NCBI RefSeq assembly: GCF_000237805.1
Contig: NZ_CM001376.1
Coordinates: forward strand, 1,602,349-1,666,348
Direction of reading: 5' to 3'
Length of the DNA stretch: 64,000 nt
DNA from: Jonquetella anthropi DSM 22815
GTDB taxonomy: Bacteria; Synergistota; Synergistia; Synergistales; Dethiosulfovibrionaceae
The position numbers were made by a program, and so were the translations under genes. Under the pieces are notes generated by a model, which saw only the letters and a list, made by a program, of their open reading frames with translations, searched no databases and was not told where the DNA came from. Below are positions 34,397 through 43,248 of this stretch, piece by piece. The stretch's first letter is position 1. Each line of letters opens with the position of its first letter.

Positions 34397-35572
34397 TTAC
34401 CGCAGAATTTTTTCCAGCTCGTCAAGGCCGCAGCTTTCCCACGACAGGCCGTGTTTTTCGAGAACCGACTGGTATTTCAGCCCGCTGCCGGTTAAAACAA
34501 CCGCCGCCTGAGACCCGGCGGAAATAATTCCCCGCGCTAGGGCCAACTTGAGCCCAGCAAAGGCCGTCGCGCTGCCTGGCTGCACGAACAGCCCTTCGGC
34601 GCATAAATCGCGCTGGGCGGATAATATTTCGTCCTCGCTCGCCGCGACGGCGGCTCCCCCGTCGGACCTGAGAAGGGACAGGGCCCTGTTTCCGCTGGGA
34701 GGCAGCGGATTATCTATCGCGTGAGCGACCGTCGAAGGATTTTCGAACCGGCGTATCGCTTGGGCGCCGGACTCAAAGGCTGCCGTCACGGGACAGCACC
34801 CTGCCGCCTGAACGGCTAAAATTCGCGGCGCCCTTTGAACCAACCCCATTTGGACGGCCTGCCGATACCCCTCAAAAATGCCGCGGATATTTCCTCCCGC
34901 GCTGACCGGCACGACCACCCAATCAAGCGTCGGAGCCTCTTCCGCCAGCTCGTACGCGATCGTTCGCGACCCGGCGACGCGGAACGGCACGTCAGAATTC
35001 ATAAAATAAATCCCAAGCCGCCTTCCCAGCTCCAAGCTCACGTCGTACAGCTTGTCGTACGGCCCGTCGACTCGAACCACCCGAGCGCCGTAGACCGCCA
35101 CCGGCGCCAATTTTTCTTCGGGCATATCCCGTTTAACTAAAATAAACGTCTCAGAACCTGACGCCGCGCCGTAGGCCGCGACCGACGCGGCCATGTTGCC
35201 GGTGGAAACCGTGCCGATTCGATCGAAGCCGAGCGACTTCGCGTGAGCCAAGCAGACGGCTGTCCCGCGGTCTTTAAACGACCAAGTAGGGTTGGTCGTC
35301 TCGTTTTTCGCCCACAGGGCGGAAAGGTTCAGCCGCCTGCCCAGTCGAGCCAGCGGAACAAGCGGCGTGCCGCCCTCGCCGAGACTCGTCCAGTCGCCTG
35401 ACGCGAACGGGAAAAAACTCCCGTATCGTCCAACCATTCGACGCCCGGCCGGATCCACCCGACCGAGGGGGCCGACCAGTTCCAGCGGGCCGCCGCACTC
35501 ACACCGTCCCAACCAATTCAGCGGCTTCGTTCTGCCGCAGTCCGCGCAAAACAATGACCAATCACTTTTCAT
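34397..35572 (-). CDS. thrC: Threonine synthase
   Basis: 391-residue PLP enzyme converting O-phosphohomoserine to threonine. The PLP lysine is in NPTWSFKDRGT. The N-terminal Cys pairs (FCADCGRTKPL, GRCECGGPL) form the zinc-ribbon-like start seen in class II bacterial and archaeal threonine synthases. SAGGNIRG and the C-terminal TGSGLKYQSVL complete the pattern. No hom or thrB genes are near. ATG 35572 is near GGGGGAGAGGG. The divergent neighbour is the H1-like gene. Confidence 0.92.
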   Translation of the reverse strand: MKSDWSLFCADCGRTKPLNWLGRCECGGPLELVGPLGRVDPAGRRMVGRYGSFFPFASGDWTSLGEGGTPLVPLARLGRRLNLSALWAKNETTNPTWSFKDRGTAVCLAHAKSLGFDRIGTVSTGNMAASVAAYGAASGSETFILVKRDMPEEKLAPVAVYGARVVRVDGPYDKLYDVSLELGRRLGIYFMNSDVPFRVAGSRTIAYELAEEAPTLDWVVVPVSAGGNIRGIFEGYRQAVQMGLVQRAPRILAVQAAGCCPVTAAFESGAQAIRRFENPSTVAHAIDNPLPPSGNRALSLLRSDGGAAVAASEDEILSAQRDLCAEGLFVQPGSATAFAGLKLALARGIISAGSQAAVVLTGSGLKYQSVLEKHGLSWESCGLDELEKILR

Positions 35573-35708
35573 TCCCTCTCCCCCCTTGAGCCAGCATAAT
35601 AATAGACCGCCCTTTTTATTGTTTTACGCTCTATTACAGTCACCAGAAATTATGATACGATAATACAAAATAGCGTCAACGCGAACACGCCGCACAGAGG
35701 AGGACACT

Positions 35709-36518
35709 GTGAAAACGACTGAGGATGAAAACCGTTCCGGATCGTTTTTTGAGCGCGTTTTAAACCGGCTCCGTCAATTTCCTGCCTCTTCGGAGAAAAA
35801 CGACGGACCGCACAAGGGCTTTTTCCGGCGCATGACCCGTGCCTTGGGCACGAAAATTCACGCGGCGGCTCATCGGCCGTCATCAGAGGAGGATTTAGCC
35901 ATGGCAACCAAGAAAAAAGTCGAAGTCGAAGAAAAAGAAGAGCTTAAAGCGTCTGCCGCAGAGCGGTATAAAAACGCCGGTCAGGAAGTAAAAACGGCCG
36001 CTGGAGCCTTGTTCCGAGCCGTTGTGCTGACCGTCAGCGCCACATGCACCGCCGCGACGAACGGTTTCCGCGCCGTGTTCTCCAAAGAAAACGCCTCAAA
36101 AGCCGAAGACGCCATTCGAAACGCGGCTGGGAAAGTGAAAGATAAAGTCTCGTCCATCACAGAATCTGCCGCGGACGCGGCGAAGGCGACAAAAGAAAAC
36201 GTCGAAGAGAACGCAAAAGCGGCGACCGAACAGCTGAAAGCCAAAGTCGAGGCCTTGAGAGACTCGGACCGCCAGGCAGCTGCGTCCGACGGCGAAGCGC
36301 CGAAAAAACGCCGCGGCCGCCCGCGCAAGAACAGGGACGACGAACCGGCCAGCAAGGCAGAGGGAAAAGCGACCAAGAAAAAATCTGCTACGACGAAGCC
36401 AGCGGCGAAGCCCAAGAAGACCGCTCCGGCAAAGAAAAAGGCAAAACCGGCCGAGAGCGCTTCTGAAGCCCCCAAAGGAGAAAAAAAAGAAACCAGCGAA
36501 GAGGCTCCGTCGAAATAA
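35709..36518 (+). CDS. H1-like basic protein with AT-hook
   Basis: 269-residue highly charged, low-complexity protein. Residues 1-64 include basic amphipathic stretches; 65-185 are long charged helices with Ala/Lys/Glu repeats; an AT-hook, KKRRGRPRKN, is at residues 199-208; the tail is Lys/Ala/Pro-rich as in bacterial histone H1-like proteins. It probably binds DNA in the nucleoid. GTG 35709 follows GAGGAGGA, but ATG 35901 (MATKKKVEVEE) has an equally good GAGGAGG and would give a 205-residue form. Either or both may be used. A short hydrophobic patch at about 100-115 is unusual for such a protein. Confidence 0.8.
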   Translation: MKTTEDENRSGSFFERVLNRLRQFPASSEKNDGPHKGFFRRMTRALGTKIHAAAHRPSSEEDLAMATKKKVEVEEKEELKASAAERYKNAGQEVKTAAGALFRAVVLTVSATCTAATNGFRAVFSKENASKAEDAIRNAAGKVKDKVSSITESAADAAKATKENVEENAKAATEQLKAKVEALRDSDRQAAASDGEAPKKRRGRPRKNRDDEPASKAEGKATKKKSATTKPAAKPKKTAPAKKKAKPAESASEAPKGEKKETSEEAPSK

Positions 36519-36537
36519 GCCCCTTCGCTGGCGTTAG

Positions 36538-37662
36538 TCAGCTCAAAAACGCAAGAAGCAAGCCGCCGGCCACAACGGAACCGATTTGACCTGCCACGTT
36601 CGCCCCGGCAGCCTGCATCAGCAGGAAATTTCCCGGCTTTTCCTGAGCGCCCATTTTTTGGACGATTCGGGAGGCCATCGGGAACGCTGAAATCCCCGCC
36701 GCGCCGATCATCGGGTTAATTTTATTTTTCAGAAAAACGTTAGCCAGTTTGGCCGACAGGACGCCTACAGCCGTGTCGAGGACGAACGCCACAAGCCCCA
36801 TGCCCATGATGAACAGAGTCTGAGGGCGCAGGAATTTGTCCCCTGTCATGGTCGCCGCGATGGCAAGGCCCAGCAGAATCGTCGTGATGTTGGTCAGCTC
36901 GTTCTCGGCCCCTCTGGCGAGACGATCCACGACGCCGCTTTCCCGCAGGAGATTGCCGAACATCAGAAACCCGATGAGCGTCGCCGATGCAGGCGCCAAC
37001 AAGCTCACGATGATCGTCACACAGATGGGAAAAAGAATTTTCGCCCTCTTGGAAACGCTGCGGCTTTCGACCCGGGGCATGGTTATTTGGCGCTCCTGTT
37101 TTGTGGTCAGCAGGCGAATCACCGGCGGCTGAATCACCGGCACAAGCGCCATGTACGAGTACGCCGCCACCGAAATAGGCCCCAGCAGGTGAGGCGCGAA
37201 ACGGCTGGACACGTAAATCGACGTCGGGCCGTCCGCCGCGCCAATAATGCCGATCGCCCCAGCCTCTTTAAGGTCAAACCCCATCCAAAGGGCCAGCCCC
37301 ATGGTGAGAAAAATCCCCGCCTGAGCGGTCAATCCAAAAAGCGCCATCCCGGGCCTCTCGAGCACCGGCGAAAAATCCATCATCGCTCCCACGCCGATAA
37401 AGACGAGCAGCGGAAACAGCTCCGTCGCGATGCCGGTCTGAAACAGCAGCTCCACCGCGCCGTGAAAGACCTGACCGCCGACCATTTGATCCAGCGCCGA
37501 TGAAAAGGGGATATTGACGAGAATTGCGCCAAACCCCATCGGCAGCAGCAGAGCCGGCTCGTAATCCTTTGCCACGGCCAGATAAATTAACACGAGCCCG
37601 ATAAAAATCATCCCAGCTTGCTGCCAGCTGAGCGCCGTTATCCCTTGCAATAATGCTTCCAT
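36538..37662 (-). CDS. oadB: Sodium-translocating decarboxylase beta subunit
   Basis: 374-residue membrane subunit of Na+-pumping oxaloacetate, glutaconyl-CoA or methylmalonyl-CoA decarboxylases. The key Asp lies in IGAADGPTSIYVSSR, and DFSPVLERPGMALFGLTAQAGIF and NPMIGAAGISAFPMASR are typical. It pumps 1-2 Na+ per decarboxylation. The alpha, gamma and biotin subunits are not adjacent, so the complex type cannot be told and the gene is an orphan here. Na+ gradient use agrees with the NSS transporter upstream in the window. Confidence 0.9.
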   Translation of the reverse strand: MEALLQGITALSWQQAGMIFIGLVLIYLAVAKDYEPALLLPMGFGAILVNIPFSSALDQMVGGQVFHGAVELLFQTGIATELFPLLVFIGVGAMMDFSPVLERPGMALFGLTAQAGIFLTMGLALWMGFDLKEAGAIGIIGAADGPTSIYVSSRFAPHLLGPISVAAYSYMALVPVIQPPVIRLLTTKQERQITMPRVESRSVSKRAKILFPICVTIIVSLLAPASATLIGFLMFGNLLRESGVVDRLARGAENELTNITTILLGLAIAATMTGDKFLRPQTLFIMGMGLVAFVLDTAVGVLSAKLANVFLKNKINPMIGAAGISAFPMASRIVQKMGAQEKPGNFLLMQAAGANVAGQIGSVVAGGLLLAFLS

Positions 37663-37808
37663 TCTCTCTCAATCCTCTCAATGAGCATTGGCTCCACTTT
37701 ATCTAATCGTCGAACGGCCTGCAACAGCAAGTCTTCCGTTCTTCCTGCCCTCTTAAAAAACAACCCTTACCTTAAAGCCGGCCGTCTGTTATCATTTGGC
37801 CACTATCC

Positions 37809-37829
37809 TTCTGTCATTGAATGACAGAA
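37809..37829. promoter_or_regulatory. 9-3-9 inverted repeat upstream of the LRR gene
   Basis: TTCTGTCAT-TGA-ATGACAGAA, perfect, 20 bases before the ATG at 37850 in the divergent region between oadB and the LRR gene. A candidate operator or leader hairpin; the binding protein is unknown. Confidence 0.5.
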
Positions 37830-37849
37830 TTATTATGGATGTGTTCTTT

Positions 37850-39019
37850 ATGAAGGCATTTCGTTCCCTCGTCGCGGCGGCTTTAATCAGCGTCAGCCTT
37901 TCGGCTGCAGCCTTTGCTGAACCTGAGTTTTCAGTCAACGGAGGCGCAGTCTGGTTCAGTGAAAACGTCTCAGCTGAAATGATCCAGCAGGCAAAAGACA
38001 AACTGGCGGCAGAAAAAACCCCTATTGAAGAATGCTCGTTGAGACTTGACCACGTGAACCAGGAAGCGTTCGCCGCCATCGTCAAGGCATTCAGCGATTT
38101 CCGCGTGGTGTCCATTTGGTGTCCGGACGTCACCGACCTGCCTCCTCTGTCCGCCATGTCCAACTTGGCAAGCCTCACGATTGAGAGCGCCGGCAGCGTA
38201 AAGAACCTTGATTTTGTCGCTCCTATGTCCCATCTGGCCTTTCTTGCTATTTTCGGCCTTCCCGCAGACCTAAAGAGCTTTGAACCCCTTGCTGGGAAAG
38301 AATCGCTGGAAGTCCTCACCATCGCCATGGGAGAGGACCTCCCCGAAGGCGCGGTCCTGCCCGACTTGACCCCGCTGGCCAGTTGCCCCAGCCTGTCGCA
38401 GCTCTGTCTCCAAAACTGTGACGGAGACTTAGCCCCTCTGGCGTCTTGCCAGGCCCTTCAGTCGCTGGATTTGGAAGGCAGTAAATTCAAAGACCTGTCC
38501 GCTTTGGCCGGCTGTTCATCCCTCATCAAAATCTCGGCTTGCAAGATGCCTTCGCTTGATATAACGACGCTCGGCAAGATTCCTTCCCTGCAGTTCATTG
38601 AGGTCGGTAGGGCAGGAAACATCACCGATCTGAACTGGCTGGCCGGTCTGACCAACCTGAAAGGCTTCACCCTGAGCGAAGAAAAAATCGCCGACTTCAG
38701 CCCCTTGGCCGCTAAGCCGGACCTAACCATGCTCTCGCTGCACTCCGTGAACATCCCTGACTCGTCGTTCCTGGCCCAGCTGAAAAACCTCTCCTCGCTC
38801 GAGTTATCAGACATCAACGCCCAATCTGAGCCGTTTGACCTAGCTCCTTTGGCAGGGCTCGACAAACTCTCCAGCATTTCCCTCAGCTCACTTAAGGTAA
38901 AAAACGCTGACGTTCTGCTCAAGCTGCCCGCCCTGAGCGTCCTTTTCCGCAGTGAGGCCGACGGGGTCAGCGATGATCTTGTAAACCAACTGAAAGAAAA
39001 AGGCGTCGAAAGCTTTTAA
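37850..39019 (+). CDS. Exported leucine-rich-repeat protein
   Basis: 389-residue secreted protein: signal peptide MKAFRSLVAAALISVSLSAAAFA followed by about ten leucine-rich repeats of about 22-26 residues (NLASLTIESAGSVKNLDFVAPMSHLAFLAI, LTNLKGFTLSEEKIADFSPLA, LKNLSSLELSDIN, LDKLSSISLSSLKVKNADVL). The pattern resembles internalin-like LRRs of commensals, but there is no LPXTG, lipobox or transmembrane anchor visible, so it may be periplasmic or secreted. ATG 37850 has only a weak ribosome site (GGATGTG); ATG 37835 is an alternative. It could bind host or partner proteins; no partner gene is adjacent. Confidence 0.82.
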   Translation: MKAFRSLVAAALISVSLSAAAFAEPEFSVNGGAVWFSENVSAEMIQQAKDKLAAEKTPIEECSLRLDHVNQEAFAAIVKAFSDFRVVSIWCPDVTDLPPLSAMSNLASLTIESAGSVKNLDFVAPMSHLAFLAIFGLPADLKSFEPLAGKESLEVLTIAMGEDLPEGAVLPDLTPLASCPSLSQLCLQNCDGDLAPLASCQALQSLDLEGSKFKDLSALAGCSSLIKISACKMPSLDITTLGKIPSLQFIEVGRAGNITDLNWLAGLTNLKGFTLSEEKIADFSPLAAKPDLTMLSLHSVNIPDSSFLAQLKNLSSLELSDINAQSEPFDLAPLAGLDKLSSISLSSLKVKNADVLLKLPALSVLFRSEADGVSDDLVNQLKEKGVESF

Positions 39020-39148
39020 ACAAATTAGATTCCGACTACCCTTTTCGTCTGTAGCAGCCATAATTAGCCCGCTGAAAAGCTTCTACGGCGGCCGTTCGGC
39101 CCTGTTTGAGGATCCCAGCGGCTGCGCCACAGTGAAAGCGCGCGAGTT

Positions 39149-39181
39149 AAGCCCGAAAGACTTTTGTCTTTCGGGCTTTTT
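39149..39181 (+). terminator. Intrinsic terminator after the LRR gene
   Basis: AGCCCGAAAGAC, loop TTTT, GTCTTTCGGGCT, then TTTT. It lies 130 bases beyond the LRR stop; nothing recognisable fills the interval. Confidence 0.85.
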
Positions 39182-39292
39182 GTGCGCCGGTTCATTCCGC
39201 CGGAGAGAGTGGTATATTTTAATTGCGGCATGTTGGTTTTATCAGATGCCGTCACGCCTAATGCCATGGAAAGGCCGAAAGGAGCAGATACC

Positions 39293-40084
39293 GTGACCGA
39301 ATTATTTGACCGTTTTTTTGCCCTGATGGAAACTCGGAGATCTCTTCGTGACTACTCTGGTCCGGCCGTGACAGAACAGGAAAAGGACGCCATTTTGCAG
39401 GCGGGACATTTAGCGCCGACTGCCGGCAACATGAGCCTGTACTCGGTCATCCAAATAGAAAATCAGGAGATAAAAAAAGAAATCGCCCAGCTGAACGAAC
39501 AGCCATTCATCGCCTCCTCGTCGTTCGTCGTCCTGTACTTGGCTGACTGGCAGCGCTGGTATGACTTTTACGTTCACTCTCAAGCCGAGGGCATGTGCCG
39601 GGCCCACAATATCCCATGGCGGGTCCCGCAGGAGTCCGAACTGCTTCTAGCCGCCAGCGACGCGCTCATCGCGGCCCAAACCGCCGTCATTGCCGCCGAA
39701 AGTATGGGAATCGGCTCATGCTACTTTGGCACCGCCATCGAAGGCTGGGAACGGACCAGAGACCTGCTTCAGCTGCCGCCGTTGGCCTTCCCAGTCGTCC
39801 TGACGGCGTTCGGACACTGGCCGTCAAGCGCCCGTCCAGCTGCCCGACAGCGCCTGCCCCTTTCAATGGTTCGCCACGTAGACTCGTACCGCCGAATCTC
39901 CCCTGAAGAATTGGAGCTCATGGAGAACTCTGGCCGACGGTGGAGCATCACCGCCATCGGCGAGCCGGCCAAAAACGTGGGGCAAAAAATGTACCTCCGC
40001 AAAACCGGCGCGGCGTTCGCCGTCGAATCCGCCCGAGCCACAAAGGAAGCCATCGCCGCGTGGCTGTCCGGCACGTCAAAATAA
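39293..40084 (+). CDS. Nitroreductase family protein
   Basis: 263-residue FMN nitroreductase-fold protein: ETRRSLRDYSGPAVTEQEKDAILQAGHLAPTAGNMSLYSVIQI at the N-terminus and ESMGIGSCYFGTAIEG in the second half. The long C-terminal extension (residues about 185-263) resembles the NfsA/FRP-type arm. GTG 39293 follows GAAAGGAG; the frame runs to 39164 but overlaps the preceding terminator. Distinct from the shorter nitroreductase at 15389. Confidence 0.87.
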   Translation: MTELFDRFFALMETRRSLRDYSGPAVTEQEKDAILQAGHLAPTAGNMSLYSVIQIENQEIKKEIAQLNEQPFIASSSFVVLYLADWQRWYDFYVHSQAEGMCRAHNIPWRVPQESELLLAASDALIAAQTAVIAAESMGIGSCYFGTAIEGWERTRDLLQLPPLAFPVVLTAFGHWPSSARPAARQRLPLSMVRHVDSYRRISPEELELMENSGRRWSITAIGEPAKNVGQKMYLRKTGAAFAVESARATKEAIAAWLSGTSK

Positions 40085-40086
40085 AA

Positions 40087-40117
40087 AGCTTCCGGCCCTT
40101 CAAGGGACCGGAAGCGA
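40087..40117 (-). terminator. Intrinsic terminator after the methyltransferase
   Basis: GCTTCCGG and CCCTT arms with AGGG and CCGGAAGC, followed by TTTTTAT on the minus strand. Confidence 0.83.
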
Positions 40118-40119
40118 AC

Positions 40120-40926
40120 TCAAGCCTGCTGAACGAGACGGGCGTGGACCATAAAACTGAAGAACAGCTTCTGAAAAAACGGAATCGAGAACACCAGCGC
40201 CGGTAATAAGCCGCTCTGGGCGACTGTGAACTTGCCGTACTCCTGCGTCTTGAGCACCTGAATTGAAGGGAACAGCTCCGGCAGCTCACTTGCGCTCCGA
40301 ACTCCCCACTCCATCGCCGCCTTTGAACGGCCGACCTCGCGCACAAGACGGCTTGAGCGGGCGGCGAAAAACGGCGACACCACGTCGAAAAGCGCTTCAC
40401 CGCCTGAGACCTCAGCGGCGCGCTGGAAAAAGGCTCGAAGTTTCTCCACTGGAAGGTACATCACCAGCCCTTCCATGATGAACAGCGACGGACTGGAAAG
40501 GCCAAGCCGGTCGAACAGCTCCGGCGAGAACATGTCCATCCCAATCATCTGCCGGCGCGGGCCGTCTTGGAAAAAACGCCGACGCAGGTTGACGCAGTCC
40601 GGCAAGTCCACGTCGAACCACTGAACACGGCCGTCGTCCAACCGGTCGAAACGAGCGTCAAGCCCGGCCCCTAAATTCACGACCGACGCGCCCCGGTGAG
40701 AAGCCATAAAATTGGAGACTTGTCCGTCAAACCACAGAGTTCGGCGGACTGAGCCTTCAATCGTCCCCGGGTGCACACGAAAAGCCTTCCGCGTCACGCC
40801 CAGTTCGTTCACAATTCTGACCGCGTCAGGATCTCGGAGGCGCGGCGAGCCGCTTTCCGTCTCGACAGCACGGGCCACTAACGGGATAATGCAAGTCCTC
40901 GCTACCCCGCTGAGCAGATCTTCCAT
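40120..40926 (-). CDS. Class I SAM methyltransferase, leucine carboxyl methyltransferase-like
   Basis: 268-residue O-methyltransferase of the LCM/PPM family. The SAM motifs are VVNLGAGLDARFDRLD (motif I), WFDVDLPDCVNLRRRFF (motif II) and SLFIMEGLVMYLP (motif IV/V). Bacterial relatives methylate carboxyl or hydroxyl groups of small molecules, including polyketides, so the substrate is unknown. ATG 40926 has GGAGGCTC upstream and a TTGACG-N18-TATAAT promoter. Monocistronic between two hairpins. Confidence 0.87.
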   Translation of the reverse strand: MEDLLSGVARTCIIPLVARAVETESGSPRLRDPDAVRIVNELGVTRKAFRVHPGTIEGSVRRTLWFDGQVSNFMASHRGASVVNLGAGLDARFDRLDDGRVQWFDVDLPDCVNLRRRFFQDGPRRQMIGMDMFSPELFDRLGLSSPSLFIMEGLVMYLPVEKLRAFFQRAAEVSGGEALFDVVSPFFAARSSRLVREVGRSKAAMEWGVRSASELPELFPSIQVLKTQEYGKFTVAQSGLLPALVFSIPFFQKLFFSFMVHARLVQQA

Positions 40927-40962
40927 ACCTGAGCCTCCTTTATCAAAGTTAGTTTTAGTTAT

Positions 40963-40992
40963 ATTATACTATACTTTCATATCACTCGTCAA
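40963..40992 (-). promoter_or_regulatory. Promoter of the methyltransferase gene
   Basis: On the minus strand: TTGACG (40992-40987), 18-base spacer and TATAAT (40968-40963), about 40 bases before the ATG. Repeated TATA/ATA sequence around it could also hold an operator. Confidence 0.7.
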
Positions 40993-40993
40993 C

Positions 40994-41032
40994 AAACAAG
41001 CCGCCCTGTCTATCTGACAGGGCGGCTTGTTT
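40994..41032. terminator. 17-bp perfect hairpin
   Basis: AAACAAGCCGCCCTGTC, loop TATCT, GACAGGGCGGCTTGTTT. It insulates the methyltransferase promoter from the upstream minus-strand gene. Confidence 0.8.
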
Positions 41033-41099
41033 CACGCTTTAAAAGTCGGGACGTCGCCAGCTGCGCCAAGGGGCGGCGCTGAGAGCAGCTTCCCAAAAA

Positions 41100-41132
41100 G
41101 AAAACGCGCCCGATGGACTCGGACGCGTTCAA
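41100..41132 (-). terminator. Intrinsic terminator after the exported 135-aa gene
   Basis: AACGCG and CCGA arms with TCGG and CGCGTT, followed by TTTCTTTTTGGG on the minus strand. Confidence 0.75.
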
Positions 41133-41154
41133 CGTGCTTACGGACGAGTTTTCT

Positions 41155-41562
41155 TTAACCCACCGCCTCGTCGACTATGAATAGAACCTCTTGAAACTGC
41201 TTAACTTCCTCGTTGTAACGATAGAAGAAGTTTTCTCTCTTAGTCTTGGCGTATGTAGCCAGCTTCTCCGTCGGGGTGCCGTTCTCGTCCAGCCTGTAGA
41301 CGCTGAACACCATGCAGTCGCAGCCGTCGTACTGTTCGTCCTTTTCCCTCTGCCAGCCCAGCTCTTTCAAGCTTCCCAGGTCTTCATCGCATTGAGCGCC
41401 GTCAACGACTAAAAAAATTAACTGAAGATCCTGAACCGCCTCTACCTCTTCTTCGTTCCAAACCGTCTCCTTCGGAAGCGGGACGCTCTTCGGCGACCCA
41501 TAAGCGGCAGGGGAAAGCGCCAACACGGCCGCTGTCAAAAGTGCTGTCAGTCTTCCTCGCAA
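41155..41562 (-). CDS. Exported hypothetical protein, 135 aa
   Basis: Secreted 135-residue protein with signal peptide MRGRLTALLTAAVLALSPAAYG. The mature domain is acidic with alternating strands (LQLIFLVVDGAQCDEDLGSLKELGWQ; CDCMVFSVYRLDENGTP) and contains three Cys, two in CDC. I do not recognise the family. TTG 41562 follows AGGAGG at seven bases. It has its own terminator and no obvious partner, and sits at the edge of a gene-poor island. Confidence 0.7.
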   Translation of the reverse strand: MRGRLTALLTAAVLALSPAAYGSPKSVPLPKETVWNEEEVEAVQDLQLIFLVVDGAQCDEDLGSLKELGWQREKDEQYDGCDCMVFSVYRLDENGTPTEKLATYAKTKRENFFYRYNEEVKQFQEVLFIVDEAVG

Positions 41563-42619
41563 CGAACGCTCCTCCTTTTTGAACAGGTTATATTTACATC
41601 GTACCCAACGCTTTTATTATGCGAAGAGCTGACGCGAATTGTCAAGGATGGGATTATCAGTTAGTCAGTATTTATCAATTCATTTAATCTCTTTTTATGC
41701 CATTATATCTCGCTTCGCCCGACGTCCTACAGGTCTTTCTGCCCTCCAAGTCGATCATCTTCGCCGAAACGATCTGAGTCCCGAGAAGCATACCGTCTCT
41801 GTCATTGGCCGCCCAGCACGCGCCTGCCGCCGAATTTGGCGCGTCCTAGCCAGCCAGCGTCCTTCCAAACGGCCTCAAGCGCGTCACCTTGAGCTGCACA
41901 GCCGCACAGCACCGCGAACCGCCGTGCTGCTCCCTCTTGGGCGACGCAGCGGGGACGCAGAGAACTTTTGCGCCGACCTTGGCGGCTGATCGGGCTGAAG
42001 AGGGAAAACAAAACGTAACAGCCCAGGAGCGCGATTGCTGTCCCGTCAGCAGAAAAACCGGCGCGCTTCGCCGGGGAGAAAAAACTCCGCCCGGTCAACG
42101 CGCCGGAAAGGTGGACTTTATCGTACCGGCAGGCCGCGCCTCCCGATGAGCTGACCGCCAGAACTTAACTTCCCTGTCGCCGAGAACGGCACCGCTGACA
42201 AGACACAAATTTCCGCCAGTCTAACATGCATACCATCAATACGCTGGGACTCCGACGCGTACGCAGGCCCCACAGCCCCAATAAACGGCCGAGGAACGCC
42301 CTCAGACTGAGCCGCCATTCAACTTGAAGCTCATTTTCAACCGATCTTCCAGCGCCGCGCCATTTGTCCAAGGGGCAAACGCACCGTTCCATTCCGTTTC
42401 GTCTTCTTTTCCCACGAGAGTTCGCCTGCTCTTCACGCACCTAGAGGCCAGCTTTCGAGGCGGTGAAGTTTATGAGTTTATTCCGCGGCGCAAAAGTCGG
42501 CGAGTTTGACAGTGGACTTCACAATGGGCATAAAAAATGTCCACTATCCCCATGAAGGAGCATAAAATACGCGTATCAAGCGCAGGACGACGCAGTTTAA
42601 TTTTTCAAAGTATCCTAGA
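41563..42619. other. Gene-poor accessory stretch
   Basis: No frame with a ribosome site or recognisable family on either strand. Base composition shifts from AT-rich (41580-41710) to mixed. It contains an AT-rich repeat copy at 41664-41699 and a 7-bp inverted repeat AGTGGAC/GTCCACT at 42511-42545. It probably consists of degraded foreign DNA. Confidence 0.6.
41664..41699 (+). repeat. AT-rich dispersed repeat, copy 1
   Basis: Begins GTCAGTATTTATCAATTCAT and ends CTTTTTATG. It resembles copies at 58754 and 59372: a shared start GTCA(A/G)TAT, then TATCA, a CATTT/TATTT block and a T-rich end. Confidence 0.5.
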
Positions 42620-42772
42620 GGCATTGAAAAAACTCCTTGGCTGAAAGGACGCGCGGCAAGGGGGGCGCATTGCGATCATTGATCCGACATCACGACGCGG
42701 CAGCAACGGTACCGCGCGATCAAAAGCCCCTCAAGGGACACAGACGAAGTAGCACGCCAAACGGGCATATAG
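42620..42772 (+). pseudogene. hicA: hicA toxin remnant
   Basis: Pieces of a HicA mRNA-interferase appear in order but in different frames: ALKKLLG at the start, RGAHCDH (compare RGSHH of HicA), TVPRDQKPLKGHRRS (compare TVP...LKPGTLRS) and ARQTGI at the end, then TAG at 42770. At least one stop and one frameshift break it. It sits 68 bases before an intact hicB, the normal gene order. The match is by eye and needs a profile search. Confidence 0.5.
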
Positions 42773-42840
42773 CCAAATAAGTAACGACAAAACCGAGGCA
42801 GTCTTCGCGCCTCGGCTGATCAAACGGAGGAAGAATACAA

Positions 42841-43248
42841 ATGAACAAATGCAAGGACACCGCAATCTATCCAGCGATTTTTTCGTACGCCGACGACGGC
42901 ATCACGATCACGTTTCCGGACCTGCCCGGCTGTATCTCCAGTGCCCACAGCGATGACGAGGCGCTTTATATGGCTCGCGACGCGCTAGGCTGCTGGCTTG
43001 CCGCCAATGAGACCTCGGGAAATAGCCTTCCGGCACCTTCTGCGCCCCAAAACATTAAGTGCAGTAAGAACCAAGCTGTATTCATCATCGACGTTTGGCT
43101 GCCACTCTACCGAGAAGAACGCCTTTCTGGAAGCGTCAAGAAAAACGTCACAATACCAATTTGGCTGAACGCAGCCGCAGAGAAAGCAGGGCTCAACTTT
43201 TCTAAAATTCTGCAGGCGGGGCTAAAAGCCTCGCTCAGAATACAATAA
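42841..43248 (+). CDS. hicB: HicB family antitoxin
   Basis: 135-residue HicB protein: the N-terminal partial RNase-H-like domain (YPAIFSYADDGITITFPDLPGCISSAHSDDEALYMARDALGCWL) is highly characteristic, and the C-terminal part (VTIPIWLNAAAEKAGLNFSKILQAGLKASL) is a ribbon-helix-helix DNA-binding region. It should neutralise HicA and repress its own promoter. The ATG follows ACGGAGGAAG. The partner hicA upstream is broken, so this is a solitary antitoxin. A hairpin CCGAGGC/GCCTCGG lies at 42793-42817, just before the gene. Confidence 0.88.
   Translation: MNKCKDTAIYPAIFSYADDGITITFPDLPGCISSAHSDDEALYMARDALGCWLAANETSGNSLPAPSAPQNIKCSKNQAVFIIDVWLPLYREERLSGSVKKNVTIPIWLNAAAEKAGLNFSKILQAGLKASLRIQ

Noticed and set aside
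42511-42545. AGTGGAC/GTCCACT inverted repeat as insertion-sequence ends
   Set aside because: Only 7 bp, 21 bases apart, with no transposase remnant.
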